From the NCBI RefSeq assembly GCF_000518665.1, contig NZ_KI912469.1, positions 251,376 through 315,375 on the forward strand: DNA of 64,000 nt. Direction: 5' to 3'. Source of the stretch: Microvirga flocculans ATCC BAA-817. GTDB taxonomy: Bacteria > Pseudomonadota > Alphaproteobacteria > Rhizobiales > Beijerinckiaceae. This document shows, piece after piece, positions 26,245 to 36,685 of the stretch. Position numbers and translations under genes: made by a program. Position 1 is the stretch's first letter; the number at the start of each line of letters is the position of its first letter. Under the pieces are notes generated by a model. The model ran no database searches and was not told the DNA's origin. It worked only from the letters and a program-made list of their open reading frames with translations.

Positions 26245-26343
26245 CGTTCCGCCCCGAGGGCAGGAGAAGAACATTGACGGCAGGGGGGCAGCGCGCGCAC
26301 AAGGGCCTCCGGAACAGTTTGGTCAGTGCAAGGAGTGTCGGGG

Positions 26344-28632
26344 ATGGGACAGGACATCTCGCAGGATCTGAAATCGGGAGCGATGTTCTACCATCAGCAC
26401 CCGCGCCCCGGAAAGCTCGAGATCCAGCCGACCAAGCCCCTAGGCAACCAGCGCGACCTGGCGCTTGCCTATTCGCCCGGCGTCGCCGCCCCCTGCGAGG
26501 CCATCGCCGCCGATCCGGACGAGGCCGCCAATCTCACCTCGCGCCAGAACCTCGTGGCCGTGATCTCCAACGGCACCGCCGTGCTGGGGCTCGGCGATAT
26601 CGGCCCGCTCGCCTCCAAGCCCGTGATGGAGGGCAAGGCGGTCCTGTTCAAGAAATTCTCCGGCATCGACGTGTTCGACATCGAGCTGGCCGAGAAGAAC
26701 GTGGACAAGCTCGTGGAGGTGATCGCGGCGCTCGAACCTACCTTCGGCGGCATCAACCTCGAAGACATCAAGGCGCCCGAATGCTTCGAGCTGGAGGAGC
26801 GTCTGAAGGCCCGCATGGGCATTCCCGTCTTCCATGACGATCAGCACGGCACGGCCATCATCGTGGGCGCCGCGGTGACGAACGCCCTCGAACTCGCCGG
26901 AAAGCGCATCGAGGACGTGAAGATCGTGACCTCGGGCGCGGGGGCTGCCGCGCTCGCCTGCCTCAACCTCCTCGTGTCGCTTGGCGCGAAGCGCGAGAAC
27001 ATCTGGGTCACGGATATCGAAGGCGTGGTCCATGAGGGCCGCAACGAGCTCATGGACCGCTGGAAGTCGGTTTACGCGCAGAAGACCGATGCGCGCACCC
27101 TGGCCGACGTGATCGCCGATGCGGACGTGTTCCTGGGGCTGTCGGCCGGCGGCGTGCTGAAGCCCGAGATGCTGGCGAAGATGGCGCCGCGCCCGCTGAT
27201 CCTGGCGCTCGCCAACCCTTATCCCGAGATCATGCCGGAGGAGGCCGAGGCCGCCCGTCCCGACGCGATGATCTGCACCGGGCGCTCGGATTATCCGAAC
27301 CAGGTCAACAACGTCCTGTGTTTCCCCTACATTTTCCGCGGCGCGCTCGATGTACAGGCCACCACCATCAACGAGGCGATGAAGGCCGCCGCCGTGAAGG
27401 CCATCGCGGGGCTCGCCCGCGAAGCGCCGTCCGAAGTCGTCGCGCGGGCCTATGGCGGCGAGGCGCGTCCCTTCGGCCGCCAGTCGCTGATCCCGAGCCC
27501 GTTCGATCCGCGCCTGATCCTGCGCATCGCCCCCGCCGTCGCCAAGGCGGCTATGGATTCGGGCGTCGCCAAGCGGCCGCTGGCGGATCTGGAAGCCTAT
27601 GCCGAATCCCTCGGCCGCTTCGTGTTCCGCTCCGGCTTCATCATGAAGCCGCTGATCTCGCAGGCCAAGGCCAAGCCGAAGCGCGTGATCTATGCGGAGG
27701 GCGAGGACGAGCGCGTGCTGCGCGCCGTGCAGGTCATCGTCGAGGAGGGCATCGCCAAGCCGATCCTGATCGGGCGGCCGAACGTCGTTGAAGCGCGCAT
27801 CAAGCGCTTCGGCCTCTCTATGGAGATGGGCAAGCATTTCGAGCTGGTGAACCCGGAGGACGATCCGCGCTACCGCGATTATGTCGCTTCCTACGTGGAG
27901 GCGGCAGGGCGCAAGGGCATCACGCCGGATGCGGCCAAGACCCTCGTACGCACGAACTCCACCGTGATCGGCGCGGTCGCGGTGAGGCGCGGGGATGCGG
28001 ATGCCCTCATCTGCGGCCTGGAAGGTCGCTTCCAGTCCCGCCTCAAGCACATCAAGGACATCATCGGCCTTGCGCCCGGCGTGCACGAGATGGCGGCTCT
28101 GTCGCTCGTGATCACGGCGAAGGGCGCTTATTTCCTCGCCGATACGCATGTGCAGTTCGATCCCAGCGCGGAGGAAATCGCCGACATGGCGATCGCCTGC
28201 GCCAGCCATGTGCGGCGCTTCGGCATCGAGCCGAAGATCGCGCTTCTGTCGCACGCGGATTTCGGCGCGGCCGATACCCGCTCCGCGCTCAAGATGCGTG
28301 AGGCGCTTGCCCGCATCAACGAGCGCGCCCCCGAGCTCGAAGTCGACGGCGAAATGCAGGCGGATGCTGCCCTGTCCCAGATGATCCGTGACCGGGTGAA
28401 TCCCGCGTCGCGCCTGAAGGGCGAGGCCAACGTGCTGATCATGCCGAACCTGGACGCCGCCAATATCGCGTTCCAGTTCACCAAGATCCTGGCGGATTCG
28501 CTGCCCGTCGGCCCGATCCTCATCGGCCCGGCGAAGCCCGCGCATATCCTGACGCCCTCCGTCACGGCGCGCGGCATCGTCAACCTCACGGCCATCGCGG
28601 TGGTCGAGGCGCAGGCCGCGGAGCAGGAGTAG
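26344..28632 (+). CDS. maeB: NADP-dependent malic enzyme with C-terminal phosphotransacetylase-like domain
   Basis: A 762-residue hybrid malic enzyme. Residues about 1-430 form the malic enzyme: [28 protein letters not shown]-type sequence ([28 protein letters not shown]), [12 protein letters not shown], the [13 protein letters not shown] metal site and the NAD(P)-binding [15 protein letters not shown]. The remainder is Pta-like ([49 protein letters not shown]). The Pta-like part is catalytically inactive and regulatory in characterised rhizobial homologues. It decarboxylates malate to pyruvate. The start at 26344 follows a GGGG box. Confidence 0.96.
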   Translation: MGQDISQDLKSGAMFYHQHPRPGKLEIQPTKPLGNQRDLALAYSPGVAAPCEAIAADPDEAANLTSRQNLVAVISNGTAVLGLGDIGPLASKPVMEGKAVLFKKFSGIDVFDIELAEKNVDKLVEVIAALEPTFGGINLEDIKAPECFELEERLKARMGIPVFHDDQHGTAIIVGAAVTNALELAGKRIEDVKIVTSGAGAAALACLNLLVSLGAKRENIWVTDIEGVVHEGRNELMDRWKSVYAQKTDARTLADVIADADVFLGLSAGGVLKPEMLAKMAPRPLILALANPYPEIMPEEAEAARPDAMICTGRSDYPNQVNNVLCFPYIFRGALDVQATTINEAMKAAAVKAIAGLAREAPSEVVARAYGGEARPFGRQSLIPSPFDPRLILRIAPAVAKAAMDSGVAKRPLADLEAYAESLGRFVFRSGFIMKPLISQAKAKPKRVIYAEGEDERVLRAVQVIVEEGIAKPILIGRPNVVEARIKRFGLSMEMGKHFELVNPEDDPRYRDYVASYVEAAGRKGITPDAAKTLVRTNSTVIGAVAVRRGDADALICGLEGRFQSRLKHIKDIIGLAPGVHEMAALSLVITAKGAYFLADTHVQFDPSAEEIADMAIACASHVRRFGIEPKIALLSHADFGAADTRSALKMREALARINERAPELEVDGEMQADAALSQMIRDRVNPASRLKGEANVLIMPNLDAANIAFQFTKILADSLPVGPILIGPAKPAHILTPSVTARGIVNLTAIAVVEAQAAEQE

Positions 28633-28640
28633 GAGCACGC

Positions 28641-28679
28641 TCGAACCGGGGCGCCCTTTGATGGGGCGTCCCGGTTCGA
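28641..28679. terminator. Inverted repeat after maeB (probable terminator)
   Basis: TCGAACCGGGGCGCCC (28641-28656) pairs with GGGGCGTCCCGGTTCGA (28663-28679) across a short loop, with one bulge and one mismatch. It lies 8 bp after the maeB stop and just before the convergent gene. No T-run follows, so termination efficiency is uncertain. Confidence 0.55.
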
Positions 28680-28695
28680 TGGCTGAGGCGAGCGC

Positions 28696-29037
28696 TCAGC
28701 GTGGAGGCGTGGTCTGGCCGGTTCCCGAAGCGCTACCGCCCGGCGGAAGCGAGCGGGATGCCCTGTCGAGCAGGGTCAGCGTGGCGTCGACGCAGGCGCG
28801 CATGGAGTCGCGCGTATCGCACCGCACCGTCACGGAGGAATCCCCGTTGCGCAGCCTGAAGAAGGCGCCGCGGCTCGGTCCGTCCCCCGACATGTCGCGC
28901 AGAAGATCGCGCAGGGCGGCATCGTCGCGATCCCGCCTGTCGTAGGAACCGTTGTCATCGGAACGCGATACGTCCTGGCTCAAGGCAGGCAGAGGCAGAA
29001 GCATGAGTCCGATCGCTACGATAAGGGCCTTGTTCAT
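28696..29037 (-). CDS. Small exported protein of unknown function, Asp/Arg-rich
   Basis: A 113-residue protein with a clear signal peptide (LIVAIGLMLLPLPALSQ, cleaved near residue 21). The mature part starts with a strongly charged stretch (SYDRRDRDDAALRDLLRDM), then AFFRLRNGDSSVTVRCDTRDSMRACVDATLTLLDRA with two Cys, and a Pro/Gly-rich tail. It sits 37 bp downstream of another charged, repeat-bearing exported protein on the same strand, so the two may be cotranscribed and work together. No family recognised. Confidence 0.7.
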   Translation of the reverse strand: MNKALIVAIGLMLLPLPALSQDVSRSDDNGSYDRRDRDDAALRDLLRDMSGDGPSRGAFFRLRNGDSSVTVRCDTRDSMRACVDATLTLLDRASRSLPPGGSASGTGQTTPPR

Positions 29038-29073
29038 CCCGGATATCCTTTCTCTGACGAGGGGCCGATCGGC

Positions 29074-29472
29074 TCAGTCTGGGCAGACCCGCCTCCTGAC
29101 GATGATGAGAAAATCGCGGTTCTCATCGGACAGGCTTCGCGTGGTGAAGTAGCACTCTCCCTCGGAGCCGCGCCTCTCCCGGATCAGGTCGGCAAGCGCC
29201 TCGCGCCGGTCGCGTCGCTCTCGCAGCATGTCCATGATTTCCGCTCGTCTGTCGCGCCGCTCCCGGAGCATGTCCATGATCTCCGAGCGCCGGTCCCGGC
29301 GCTCCTGCAGCAGGTCCATGAGACGTTCGCGCCTGTCCTGGTGCCAGTTCCCCTCATGATCGGCATCGTCGGCCCAGTCCTGGGCGAAGGCCGGTGCCGT
29401 TGTCATGCCGAGCAGGGGAGCCGAAACCGCGAAGGCAAGCGCCGCGGCGGTGACGAAAGTCGACCGTTTCAT
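29074..29472 (-). CDS. Exported protein with 14-residue charged helical repeats
   Basis: A 132-residue protein with a signal peptide cleaved after AFA (about residue 30). Residues 52-93 are three tandem 14-residue units, MDLLQERRDRRSEI, MDMLRERRDRRAEI and MDMLRERRDRREAL, with a fourth partial unit to residue 101. They are very Arg/Glu-rich and likely form one long amphipathic or single alpha-helix. The C-terminus CYFTTRSLSDENRDFLIIVRRRVC has two Cys. I start at 29472 because GGAGG lies 6 nt upstream; an earlier in-frame ATG abuts that site. Function unknown. Confidence 0.72.
   Translation of the reverse strand: MKRSTFVTAAALAFAVSAPLLGMTTAPAFAQDWADDADHEGNWHQDRRERLMDLLQERRDRRSEIMDMLRERRDRRAEIMDMLRERRDRREALADLIRERRGSEGECYFTTRSLSDENRDFLIIVRRRVCPD
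29170..29319 (-). repeat. 42-bp in-frame tandem repeat inside the helical-repeat protein gene
   Basis: Three and a half copies of a 42-bp unit encode the 14-residue MDMLRERRDRRxEI repeat. The units are similar in DNA as well as protein, suggesting recent duplication. Copy number may vary between strains. Confidence 0.7.
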
Positions 29473-29714
29473 GAGCATCCTCCATCAATAGCTAAGTGCT
29501 AAAAAGCGCCGCCCCCATGGATGGAAATGATGATTATGCCTCTGCGGTACGCCTCGGTGACGGTGTTGACTGAACAGGGCGCAGCAGGCCGCTCGATGGT
29601 GAGCCTCGAAGGCTACCGCTACAAGTCACCCAGAAGGATAGAGCAATGTCGGACGAGGTAGCGGCAGCTGGTCGCGACGGCACAGCGACCGCGACCCCGG
29701 TGAACGCGTGCCCG

Positions 29715-31574
29715 CTACTCCGCCTTGGCCGTGATGTCCAATTTCTGGACGATGGCGGCCGGCTCCGGAACCATCACGAAATCGAGCAGGCTCATGCCGG
29801 AGGAATCCTTGGATCGTGCATTGACCGTCAGCCTGCCGGGCTTCGCGATGAAGCGCCCGATGGCCTGGCTCAGGGTTTGAGCCTGTTCGGAATTCCCGAT
29901 CATCGCAGGCACGACGAAGGCCGTGGCAGTCGCATAGGTTCGGCGCAAAGCCTCGGGCGTGGATTTCTGTTCCTTCGCGGCCTTGGCCATGTAACGCTCG
30001 AACAGCCCCTTGTTGTCGACGACGAGATCGAGGGACTTCGCCCTGCCTGCCATCAAGGCCACGCTGGCGATAGCGGTGTCAGTGTCGAAGACATCCTTGC
30101 CGACATTGCCGATCAGGCCGCTGAGGACGATGGAGCCCATGTCCTCTCCCTGGAACGATACCTCGTGGAGCACGATCTCGTTCGTCGTCTCGTTCCAGGC
30201 GGCAGCGGCCAGGACCGAGATATCGATGTTCTTGTAGCCGAGAGCCACAAGCTCTCTGATGCTGTCGTCCTTGCTGTTTGAAGGCAGCGCCATCGTGAAG
30301 TTCTGCAATCCGATGCGGATATTCGTCGGAACGGCGTTCACGGCCTTGTCCGCCGTGAGCTCGAAGCCTTTTAGCGCAGCCTGGACCCTGGCCTTCCTGC
30401 CATCGCTGTCGGTGACGCCGTCGAACGAGAAACCTGACAGGCGCAAGGTCCCGAGGGTCGGCACGAGGCTGCGTGCCGTCGCCTCGTCCAGATCGTCGAG
30501 AGACTTGACCTGAAGGGTCCTCAGACCGTCGAGCGTCTGGCGGAACGAGAAGCCGGTGACGCTCATGGAATCGAGCTTGATTCTATTCTTGTCGTCGGAG
30601 AACTCGAAGCCTTCCCAACGCACATCCGCGGGCTGGGTCTGCGTGCCGCCCGTATAGGCGATCCGGGCGATCCGCGCTTGCCCCGATGCCCCCTTGCCCG
30701 TGGGCGTCACCTCGATGCCCGTGGCTTCCAGAAAGCCGATCTGGAACGCATCCATCATATCGGCAATCGCCGGCAGCAGGCGAGCCTGGTCCTCGGAGGA
30801 AAGATCCTGGCGCTCGGCCATTTCGTTGAAGAGAGCTTCGGTGCCGTTCCAGGAATCCTTCGTCTGGCGGCCCGAGACGTCCCTGCCGCCAAGGGAGGCC
30901 ACCTTGACGACGATGCCGGATGTCGAGTCCGTGAGTTCGAGATTTTCGACCGAGAAACCTCCATAGATCTTCATCAGCGGAGCGGATGCTCCCTCGGCCT
31001 TTGTCTCATAGAGCCGCGCAAGTGCCGGCAGGTCCAACGCCTCGATGCTCGTGCGGCCGGAGCTGACGAGCACGTTGTTCTCGCCGGTGTTCGATTGAGC
31101 CGCCGATGTCTCGACGATGACAGAAGCGATGCGGCCCTCGACGATGTCCTTCAGAACCGTGTTGCGGTAGGTGCTCGTCTGTGTCCCTTTGCCGAAGCTC
31201 TGCCTGACCTGAAGATCGGGAATCGAGATCTGCCTTGCGGTGATGCGTTTCAGGCGGCTTTCCAGCGGCTCCGTCGAACCGGGGGCGAACAGCGCCTCGA
31301 TTTCCGCACGCGAGGAGCGGATCCCGGTCAGCTCGATGCGCTTCGCCTCATAGGTCTTCGTGCCGAGGGTCACGCGCACATTGTCGAGGCTGACGCTCTC
31401 GGCGGATTGGGCGAAGGCTGCGTTCCAGAGCGAAACCCTGACCGCCCCGACGGCGATGCGCCCTCCGCCGCTCTCGCTTGCGATGTCGCGCAGCACGGCG
31501 GGCTCGAACGACATGACCGTCGATCCTGCGAGCAGGGCGAACGCGCATATGCCGGTGCGGTAACGAAGTCCCAT
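29715..31574 (-). CDS. Large exported protein of unknown function
   Basis: A 619-residue protein with an N-terminal signal sequence (YRTGICAFALLAGSTVMS). The mature sequence alternates short beta-like segments naming repeated LTDS/ISIPDLQV-type motifs with helical stretches, and recurring phrases such as VTGFSFRQTLDGL and LRLSGFSFDGVTD suggest an internally repetitive, AsmA- or LPS-transport-like beta structure. There are no cysteines after the signal. It is monocistronic, 235 bp upstream of the charged exported pair's end and on the same strand. I recognise no known family. The ATG at 31574 is preferred over 31637. Confidence 0.75.
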   Translation of the reverse strand: MGLRYRTGICAFALLAGSTVMSFEPAVLRDIASESGGGRIAVGAVRVSLWNAAFAQSAESVSLDNVRVTLGTKTYEAKRIELTGIRSSRAEIEALFAPGSTEPLESRLKRITARQISIPDLQVRQSFGKGTQTSTYRNTVLKDIVEGRIASVIVETSAAQSNTGENNVLVSSGRTSIEALDLPALARLYETKAEGASAPLMKIYGGFSVENLELTDSTSGIVVKVASLGGRDVSGRQTKDSWNGTEALFNEMAERQDLSSEDQARLLPAIADMMDAFQIGFLEATGIEVTPTGKGASGQARIARIAYTGGTQTQPADVRWEGFEFSDDKNRIKLDSMSVTGFSFRQTLDGLRTLQVKSLDDLDEATARSLVPTLGTLRLSGFSFDGVTDSDGRKARVQAALKGFELTADKAVNAVPTNIRIGLQNFTMALPSNSKDDSIRELVALGYKNIDISVLAAAAWNETTNEIVLHEVSFQGEDMGSIVLSGLIGNVGKDVFDTDTAIASVALMAGRAKSLDLVVDNKGLFERYMAKAAKEQKSTPEALRRTYATATAFVVPAMIGNSEQAQTLSQAIGRFIAKPGRLTVNARSKDSSGMSLLDFVMVPEPAAIVQKLDITAKAE

Positions 31575-31657
31575 ATCTGTCCCCAAGCCAGTCGCGCCCG
31601 TTCCCTCATCCGGGTCCGGTCGGCGCTCAGGGGACAATAGGGGGTCGGAGCAGGCTT

Positions 31658-31984
31658 TTACAACGAGAACGAGGTGCCGCAGCCACAGGAAGCCGTGGCG
31701 TGGGGGTTCTCGATCTTGAAGGACTGGCCGATGAGGTCGTCCACGAAGTCGATGACCGAGCCGTCCATGTACTGGATGGAGACCTCGTCCACCACCACGA
31801 CGGCGCCGTCCTTCTCGATCACGAGATCATCGGCCTGCCGGGTCCGGTCCACGTCGAAGGCGTATTGAAAGCCCGAGCAGCCGCCTCCGTTGACGCTGAT
31901 TCTCAAATGGGAGCCTGCGGCCTCGGTGGCCATGATCTCGTTGATGCGGCGGGCGGCGCGGTCTGTCAGGGTAATTCCGGTCAT
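31658..31984 (-). CDS. erpA: Iron-sulfur cluster insertion protein ErpA (A-type carrier)
   Basis: A 108-residue A-type Fe-S carrier. The three cluster cysteines are present: GGGCSGFQYAF and the C-terminal CGCGTSF. The family block MDGSVIDFVDDLIGQSFKIENPHA precedes them. It receives clusters from the SUF/ISC scaffold and passes them to apo-proteins. ErpA and IscA are hard to tell apart by sequence, but divergent pairing with dgt is typical of erpA in Rhizobiales. Confidence 0.93.
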   Translation of the reverse strand: MTGITLTDRAARRINEIMATEAAGSHLRISVNGGGCSGFQYAFDVDRTRQADDLVIEKDGAVVVVDEVSIQYMDGSVIDFVDDLIGQSFKIENPHATASCGCGTSFSL

Positions 31985-32072
31985 GGGCAGTTCCAGTCCT
32001 CATGAGGACGTAATTCTTGCACAAGATGTTAAGAGCAAGGTAAGTGCGCGCTGACAAGGCTTCAACCCGGGG

Positions 32073-33287
32073 ATGATTGTGCGGCCCTTTGGCGAACGAT
32101 GGCGAGCCCCTTACGCCTGCGACCCCCGCGGGAGCCGCGGCCGGCTTTTCCCCGAGGCGGTCTCCCCGACCCGCAGCGAGTTCCAGCGCGACCGGGACCG
32201 GATCATCCATTCCTCGGCCTTCCGGCGACTCAAGCACAAGACCCAGGTCTTCGTCTATCATGAGGGCGACCATTTCAGGACCCGGCTGACCCACACCATC
32301 GAGGTGAGCCAGATCGCCCGGGCGCTCGCCCGCTCCCTGGGCCTCGACGAGGACCTGGCCGAAGCCCTGGCGCTCTCCCACGACCTCGGCCATACGCCCT
32401 TCGGCCATACGGGCGAGGATACGCTGGACGAGTGCATGGCGGGCTTCGGCGGCTTCGACCACAATGCCCAAGCCCTGCGCGTCGTGACCCGGCTGGAGCG
32501 CCGCTATGCGGAATATGACGGGGTGAACCTGACCTGGGAGACCCTGGAGGGCCTGGTCAAACATAACGGCCCGCTCCTCGACGCCGAGGGCAGGCCGACC
32601 CTGCGCTATGCCGCCCCGGGCGTCCCGCTGGCGATTCTCGAATACAACGCCCAGCAGGATCTGGAGCTGTCCACCCATGCCGGCGGCGAGGCGCAGGCGG
32701 CGGCCATCGCCGACGATATCGCCTACGATGCCCACGACATCGACGATGGCCTGCGAGCCGGGCTGTTCAGGATCGAGGATCTGCGCGAGGTGCCGTTCCT
32801 CAACGAGCTCCTGACCGAGATCGATACCCGTTACCCGGCGCTCGACCTGTCCCGGCGGATCCATGAGCTGACCCGGCGCGTGATCACCCGCTTCGTGGAG
32901 GACGTGGTGGCGGAGGGGGATCGCAGGCTCGCGGCGCTGTCTCCCGGCAAGGCCGAGGACATCCGGCAGGCGGGCGATACGGTCGTCTGCTTCTCCAAGG
33001 CCATGAAGGAGGCCGATGCCTCGATCAAGCGCTTCCTTTACGCGCGCATGTACCGCCACCCGGATGTGATGCGGGTCCGGGCCCAGGCCGATGCGGTGCT
33101 GCGCGACCTGTTCCGGCGCTTCAAGGCCGAACCGGAGCTGATGCCGGAGGAATGGCAGGCCGATCTGCCCAGGGACGACGAGCCGCGCCTCGCTCGCCGA
33201 GTGGCGGATTACATCGCAGGCATGACGGACCGATATGCGATCCTCGAGCACCGACGCCTGTTTGACGTGACGCCGGACCTGCGTTAG
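32073..33287 (+). CDS. dgt: Deoxyguanosinetriphosphate triphosphohydrolase-like protein
   Basis: HD-domain dNTPase that releases tripolyphosphate from dNTPs. The protein has 404 residues. It begins with the family region [11 protein letters not shown]-like [26 protein letters not shown]. The metal site is His in [21 protein letters not shown] in [17 protein letters not shown], and Asp in [16 protein letters not shown]. It is divergent from erpA and lies 48 bp upstream of argS, probably the first gene of a long operon. Confidence 0.95.
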   Translation: MIVRPFGERWRAPYACDPRGSRGRLFPEAVSPTRSEFQRDRDRIIHSSAFRRLKHKTQVFVYHEGDHFRTRLTHTIEVSQIARALARSLGLDEDLAEALALSHDLGHTPFGHTGEDTLDECMAGFGGFDHNAQALRVVTRLERRYAEYDGVNLTWETLEGLVKHNGPLLDAEGRPTLRYAAPGVPLAILEYNAQQDLELSTHAGGEAQAAAIADDIAYDAHDIDDGLRAGLFRIEDLREVPFLNELLTEIDTRYPALDLSRRIHELTRRVITRFVEDVVAEGDRRLAALSPGKAEDIRQAGDTVVCFSKAMKEADASIKRFLYARMYRHPDVMRVRAQADAVLRDLFRRFKAEPELMPEEWQADLPRDDEPRLARRVADYIAGMTDRYAILEHRRLFDVTPDLR

Positions 33288-33335
33288 GCGCAGCTTCAAG
33301 AAACCCGGGGCCTGGCCCCATCGAGACAAAGTACC

Positions 33336-35096
33336 ATGAACATTTTCGGGCTGTTTGAAAAACGGGTAGCGGATGCGCTCGGCCGGCTGGCCGAGGCGGG
33401 TAAGATCCCTGCGGGGCTGGATGTCAGCCGTGTCGTGGTCGAGCCGCCGCGCGACCCCTCCCATGGCGATCTCGCCACGAACGCCGCCATGGTGCTTTCC
33501 AAGGAGGCGCGCATGAATCCGCGCGCCCTGGCCGAGCTTCTCGTCGCCGACCTTCAGGACGACCCGCGCGTCACCAAGGTCGAGATCGCCGGTCCCGGCT
33601 TCATCAACATCCGCCTCGCGCCTCAAGTGCTGCACGAGGTTCTGCGCGCGGCGGTCGTCGATGCCGCCGGTTTCGGCCGCAGCGGGCAGGGGGAGGGCGC
33701 TCCCGTGAACGTGGAATACGTGTCGGCCAACCCGACCGGACCGATGCATGTTGGCCATTGCCGCGGCGCGGTCTTCGGCGACGCGCTCGCCGGGCTGCTC
33801 GATTTCGCCGGCTACAAGGTCACCCGCGAATACTACATCAACGATGCCGGGGCGCAGGTCGATGTGCTCGCCCGGTCGGCCTATCTCCGCTACAAGGAGG
33901 CCCTGGGCCACGACATCGGGACCATTCCTGAAGGTCTTTATCCGGGCGATTACCTGAAGCCCGTCGGCGAGCGCCTTGCCGGGGAATACGGCCGGACGCT
34001 TCTCGACAAGCCCGAGGCCGAATGGCTTCCCCTCGTTCGCGAGGCCTCGATCGACGCCATGATGGACATGATCCGCGACGACCTCGCGGCGCTCAACATC
34101 CACCATGACGTGTTCTTCTCCGAGCGCAGCCTGCAGACCGGTCCGGTGGATCAGGTGAAGGAGCTCATTACTGAGCTTCGCGGCCGCGATCTGGTCTATA
34201 TGGGCCGCCTGCCGCCGCCCAAGGGGCAGAAGGACGAGGACTGGGAGGATCGCGAGCAACTGCTGTTCCGCGCCACCGCCTTCGGCGACGAGGTGGATCG
34301 CCCGCTGCTCAAGTCTGACGGCTCCTACACCTACTTTGCCTCGGATATCGCCTATCACCGCTCCAAGTTCGAGCGCGGCTTCGCCTCCATGATCGATGTG
34401 TGGGGCGCGGACCACGGCGGCTATGTGAAGCGCATGCAGGCCGCCGTGAAGGCTGTCTCCGACGACCGGGCCGATCTCGACGTGAAGCTCTGCCAGCTCG
34501 TGAAGCTCCTCCGGGGCGGCGAGCCGGTGAAGATGTCGAAGCGCTCGGGCGACTTCGTGACGCTTCGCGAGGTCGTCGACGAGGTGGGCCGGGATGCCGC
34601 CCGCTTCATGATGATCTTCCGCAAGAACGACGCGACCCTGGACTTCGACCTCGCCAAGGTCGTCGAGCAGTCCAAGGACAATCCGGTTTTTTATGTCCAA
34701 TACGCCCATGCCCGCTGCGCCTCCGTGTTCCGGCAGGCGGCCGAGGCGTTCCCGGGGGGCGATTTCTCGGCGGCGGAGCTCGCGAAAGCCGATCTTTCGG
34801 TGCTGAGTGACGAAGCGGAAATGGACATCATCCATCGCATCGCTCAATTTCCGAGGATGATCGAGGCCGCGGCGGAAGCTCACGAGCCTCACCGGGTCGC
34901 GTTTTACCTGTATGATCTGGCGAGCGCGTTCCATAGCTTATGGAACAAGGGCAAAGACTTGCCGCAATTACGCTTTGTTAATCTAACTGATAAAGATTCA
35001 ACACAAGCGAGGCTCGCTCTCGTGCATGCCCTGAAGGGTGTGCTCGCATCTGGTCTCGCAATCCTGGGCGTTACGGCACCTGACGAAATGCGATAG
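33336..35096 (+). CDS. argS: Arginyl-tRNA synthetase
   Basis: Class I synthetase of 586 residues. An N-terminal Add-1 domain (residues about 1-110) recognises the tRNA D-loop. The HIGH-like motif is [12 protein letters not shown], preceded by [12 protein letters not shown]. The KMSKS-equivalent is [21 protein letters not shown], an intact KMSKR. A DALR anticodon-binding domain closes the protein. dgt lies 48 bp upstream and the SPOR gene 106 bp downstream. Confidence 0.98.
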   Translation: MNIFGLFEKRVADALGRLAEAGKIPAGLDVSRVVVEPPRDPSHGDLATNAAMVLSKEARMNPRALAELLVADLQDDPRVTKVEIAGPGFINIRLAPQVLHEVLRAAVVDAAGFGRSGQGEGAPVNVEYVSANPTGPMHVGHCRGAVFGDALAGLLDFAGYKVTREYYINDAGAQVDVLARSAYLRYKEALGHDIGTIPEGLYPGDYLKPVGERLAGEYGRTLLDKPEAEWLPLVREASIDAMMDMIRDDLAALNIHHDVFFSERSLQTGPVDQVKELITELRGRDLVYMGRLPPPKGQKDEDWEDREQLLFRATAFGDEVDRPLLKSDGSYTYFASDIAYHRSKFERGFASMIDVWGADHGGYVKRMQAAVKAVSDDRADLDVKLCQLVKLLRGGEPVKMSKRSGDFVTLREVVDEVGRDAARFMMIFRKNDATLDFDLAKVVEQSKDNPVFYVQYAHARCASVFRQAAEAFPGGDFSAAELAKADLSVLSDEAEMDIIHRIAQFPRMIEAAAEAHEPHRVAFYLYDLASAFHSLWNKGKDLPQLRFVNLTDKDSTQARLALVHALKGVLASGLAILGVTAPDEMR

Positions 35097-35202
35097 TATT
35101 CTTTAAGGCGGATCAGCCGCTTAGGAGCTTACGCGCCAGGTCCTGTCACGTCGTGCCGGCGGAGCAACAGGTGCTCTTGTCGCGTAACTGGAGAACCGGC
35201 GC

Positions 35203-36627
35203 ATGAGCGAATCAGTGAAGCCCCGTTTTGCCGTCGATCTCGGGGAGATCGAACGGCAGCTCGCCCAGGCGGGTACCCCGCAGGCCCAGCAGGCCTCGGC
35301 CTCCCGGAGCGATCCGCTGGCCGAATTGGCCCGGATTGTGGGGCAGGACGATCCTTTCCAGTCGATCCTGGCGAGTGACGGATCGGGCCGTCAGCACGCT
35401 CAAGGGTCGTCGATCGACGATCTTTTTGCCGTCCGCGACAATGTGACGCCGATGGCCCGCGAGGTCCCTTCGCGCGCGCCTCAGGCCAGCCACGCCGCGC
35501 CGGCTTACGATCATAGCGCCTATGCGCCGAGCCATGCTCGCAGCCCCGAGCCGGATTATGGCCATCAGCCCTCCCACCAGGATGGGGGCGCTTACGGCAG
35601 CGAGGCCTACGCGCAGGATTACTATGCCGATCAGGCGTCTCAGTATGCCGACCAGGGCTACGGCCAGCCCGAACCCCTGGATTACCCGCCCGTCGAAAAG
35701 AGCCGTTCCCGCAAAGGGCCTATCGTGATCGCGGCGGTCGTCGGCGCCCTGGCGATAGGAGGCGGTGCTGCCTATCTGGCCTCGGGCTCCTCGGCGATCA
35801 CCGGAGGCGAGCCTCCGCTGATCAAGGCGAACAACGAGCCCATCAAGGTTCAGCCCCAGAATCCGGGCGGGGTCGAGATTCCGAACCAGAACAAGCAGAT
35901 CTACGAGCGCGCCAACCAGAATACCGCCACCAAGGTGGTGAACCGCGAGGAGCAGCCGGTCGACGTGCAGCAGGCCGTGCGCATGAACGGCAACGCCGTG
36001 GCCGATGCCACGGGCGGCACGGTTCCCGGCGGAGCGGTCAAGCACCAGCAGACCGCCAGCCTGAACCTCGGCGAGCCGAAGAAGGTCCGCACCGTCACGA
36101 TCCGTCCCGACGGCACCGTCGCCGGGGAGGCTCCGTCTTCCCAGCCTGCGGCTCCGGCAGCCATGACCCTGCCGCCTCAGGCGCAGTCCGCCCCGGCTCC
36201 CGCGCAGGCTGCGCCCAGCCCGGCCCAGCCCAGGCCTGCGGCGAGCACTCCCGTCGCAGCGCCGGCCACGCCCGCCGCGGCACCGGCACCCAAGCCGGTT
36301 GCAGCCACACCTGCGAGCACCCCCGCGCCGCAGCAGGTGGCTTCGGCTCAGCCCGTCGCACCGGTCGCGGCGGATACGACCTCGGGCGGCGGCTTCTCCG
36401 TTCAGCTGGGCGTCGCCAATTCCGAGGCCTCCGCTCAGTCCGTCTTCGCCTCGTTCCAGCGCAAGTATGCCGATCTTGGAAGTTTCCCCGCCATGATCCG
36501 AAAGGCCGAAGTGAACGGCAGCACTCTCTACCGGGTACGCGTCGGCCCCATGTCGAAGGAGGAGGCCTCTTCGCTCTGCTCCAAGCTGCAGGGCCAGGGC
36601 GGGCAGTGCTTCGTGGCGAAGAACTGA
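35203..36627 (+). CDS. SPOR domain-containing cell-division/envelope protein
   Basis: A 474-residue bitopic membrane protein. The cytoplasmic N-terminus (about 1-170) is Tyr/Ala/Gln-rich and disordered. One membrane segment follows near residues 176-195 (GPIVIAAVVGALAIGGGAAYLA flanked by SRSRKG), then a long Pro/Ala-rich periplasmic linker. A C-terminal SPOR domain (about 395-472, GGFSVQLGVANSEASAQSVF ... LYRVRVGPMSKEEASSLCSKLQGQGGQCFVAKN) should bind denuded septal glycan strands. Its position between argS and nagZ is conserved in Rhizobiales. Confidence 0.93.
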   Translation: MSESVKPRFAVDLGEIERQLAQAGTPQAQQASASRSDPLAELARIVGQDDPFQSILASDGSGRQHAQGSSIDDLFAVRDNVTPMAREVPSRAPQASHAAPAYDHSAYAPSHARSPEPDYGHQPSHQDGGAYGSEAYAQDYYADQASQYADQGYGQPEPLDYPPVEKSRSRKGPIVIAAVVGALAIGGGAAYLASGSSAITGGEPPLIKANNEPIKVQPQNPGGVEIPNQNKQIYERANQNTATKVVNREEQPVDVQQAVRMNGNAVADATGGTVPGGAVKHQQTASLNLGEPKKVRTVTIRPDGTVAGEAPSSQPAAPAAMTLPPQAQSAPAPAQAAPSPAQPRPAASTPVAAPATPAAAPAPKPVAATPASTPAPQQVASAQPVAPVAADTTSGGGFSVQLGVANSEASAQSVFASFQRKYADLGSFPAMIRKAEVNGSTLYRVRVGPMSKEEASSLCSKLQGQGGQCFVAKN

Positions 36628-36685
36628 GCGGGCTCAACCCCCGAGATTTCTTGACCCTGCCGAGCAGGGGACGTAAGGCGCGGGT

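Noticed and set aside
31827-34934. 1035-residue minus-strand open frame over dgt and argS
   Set aside because: Shadow of two well-conserved genes, with no domain content.
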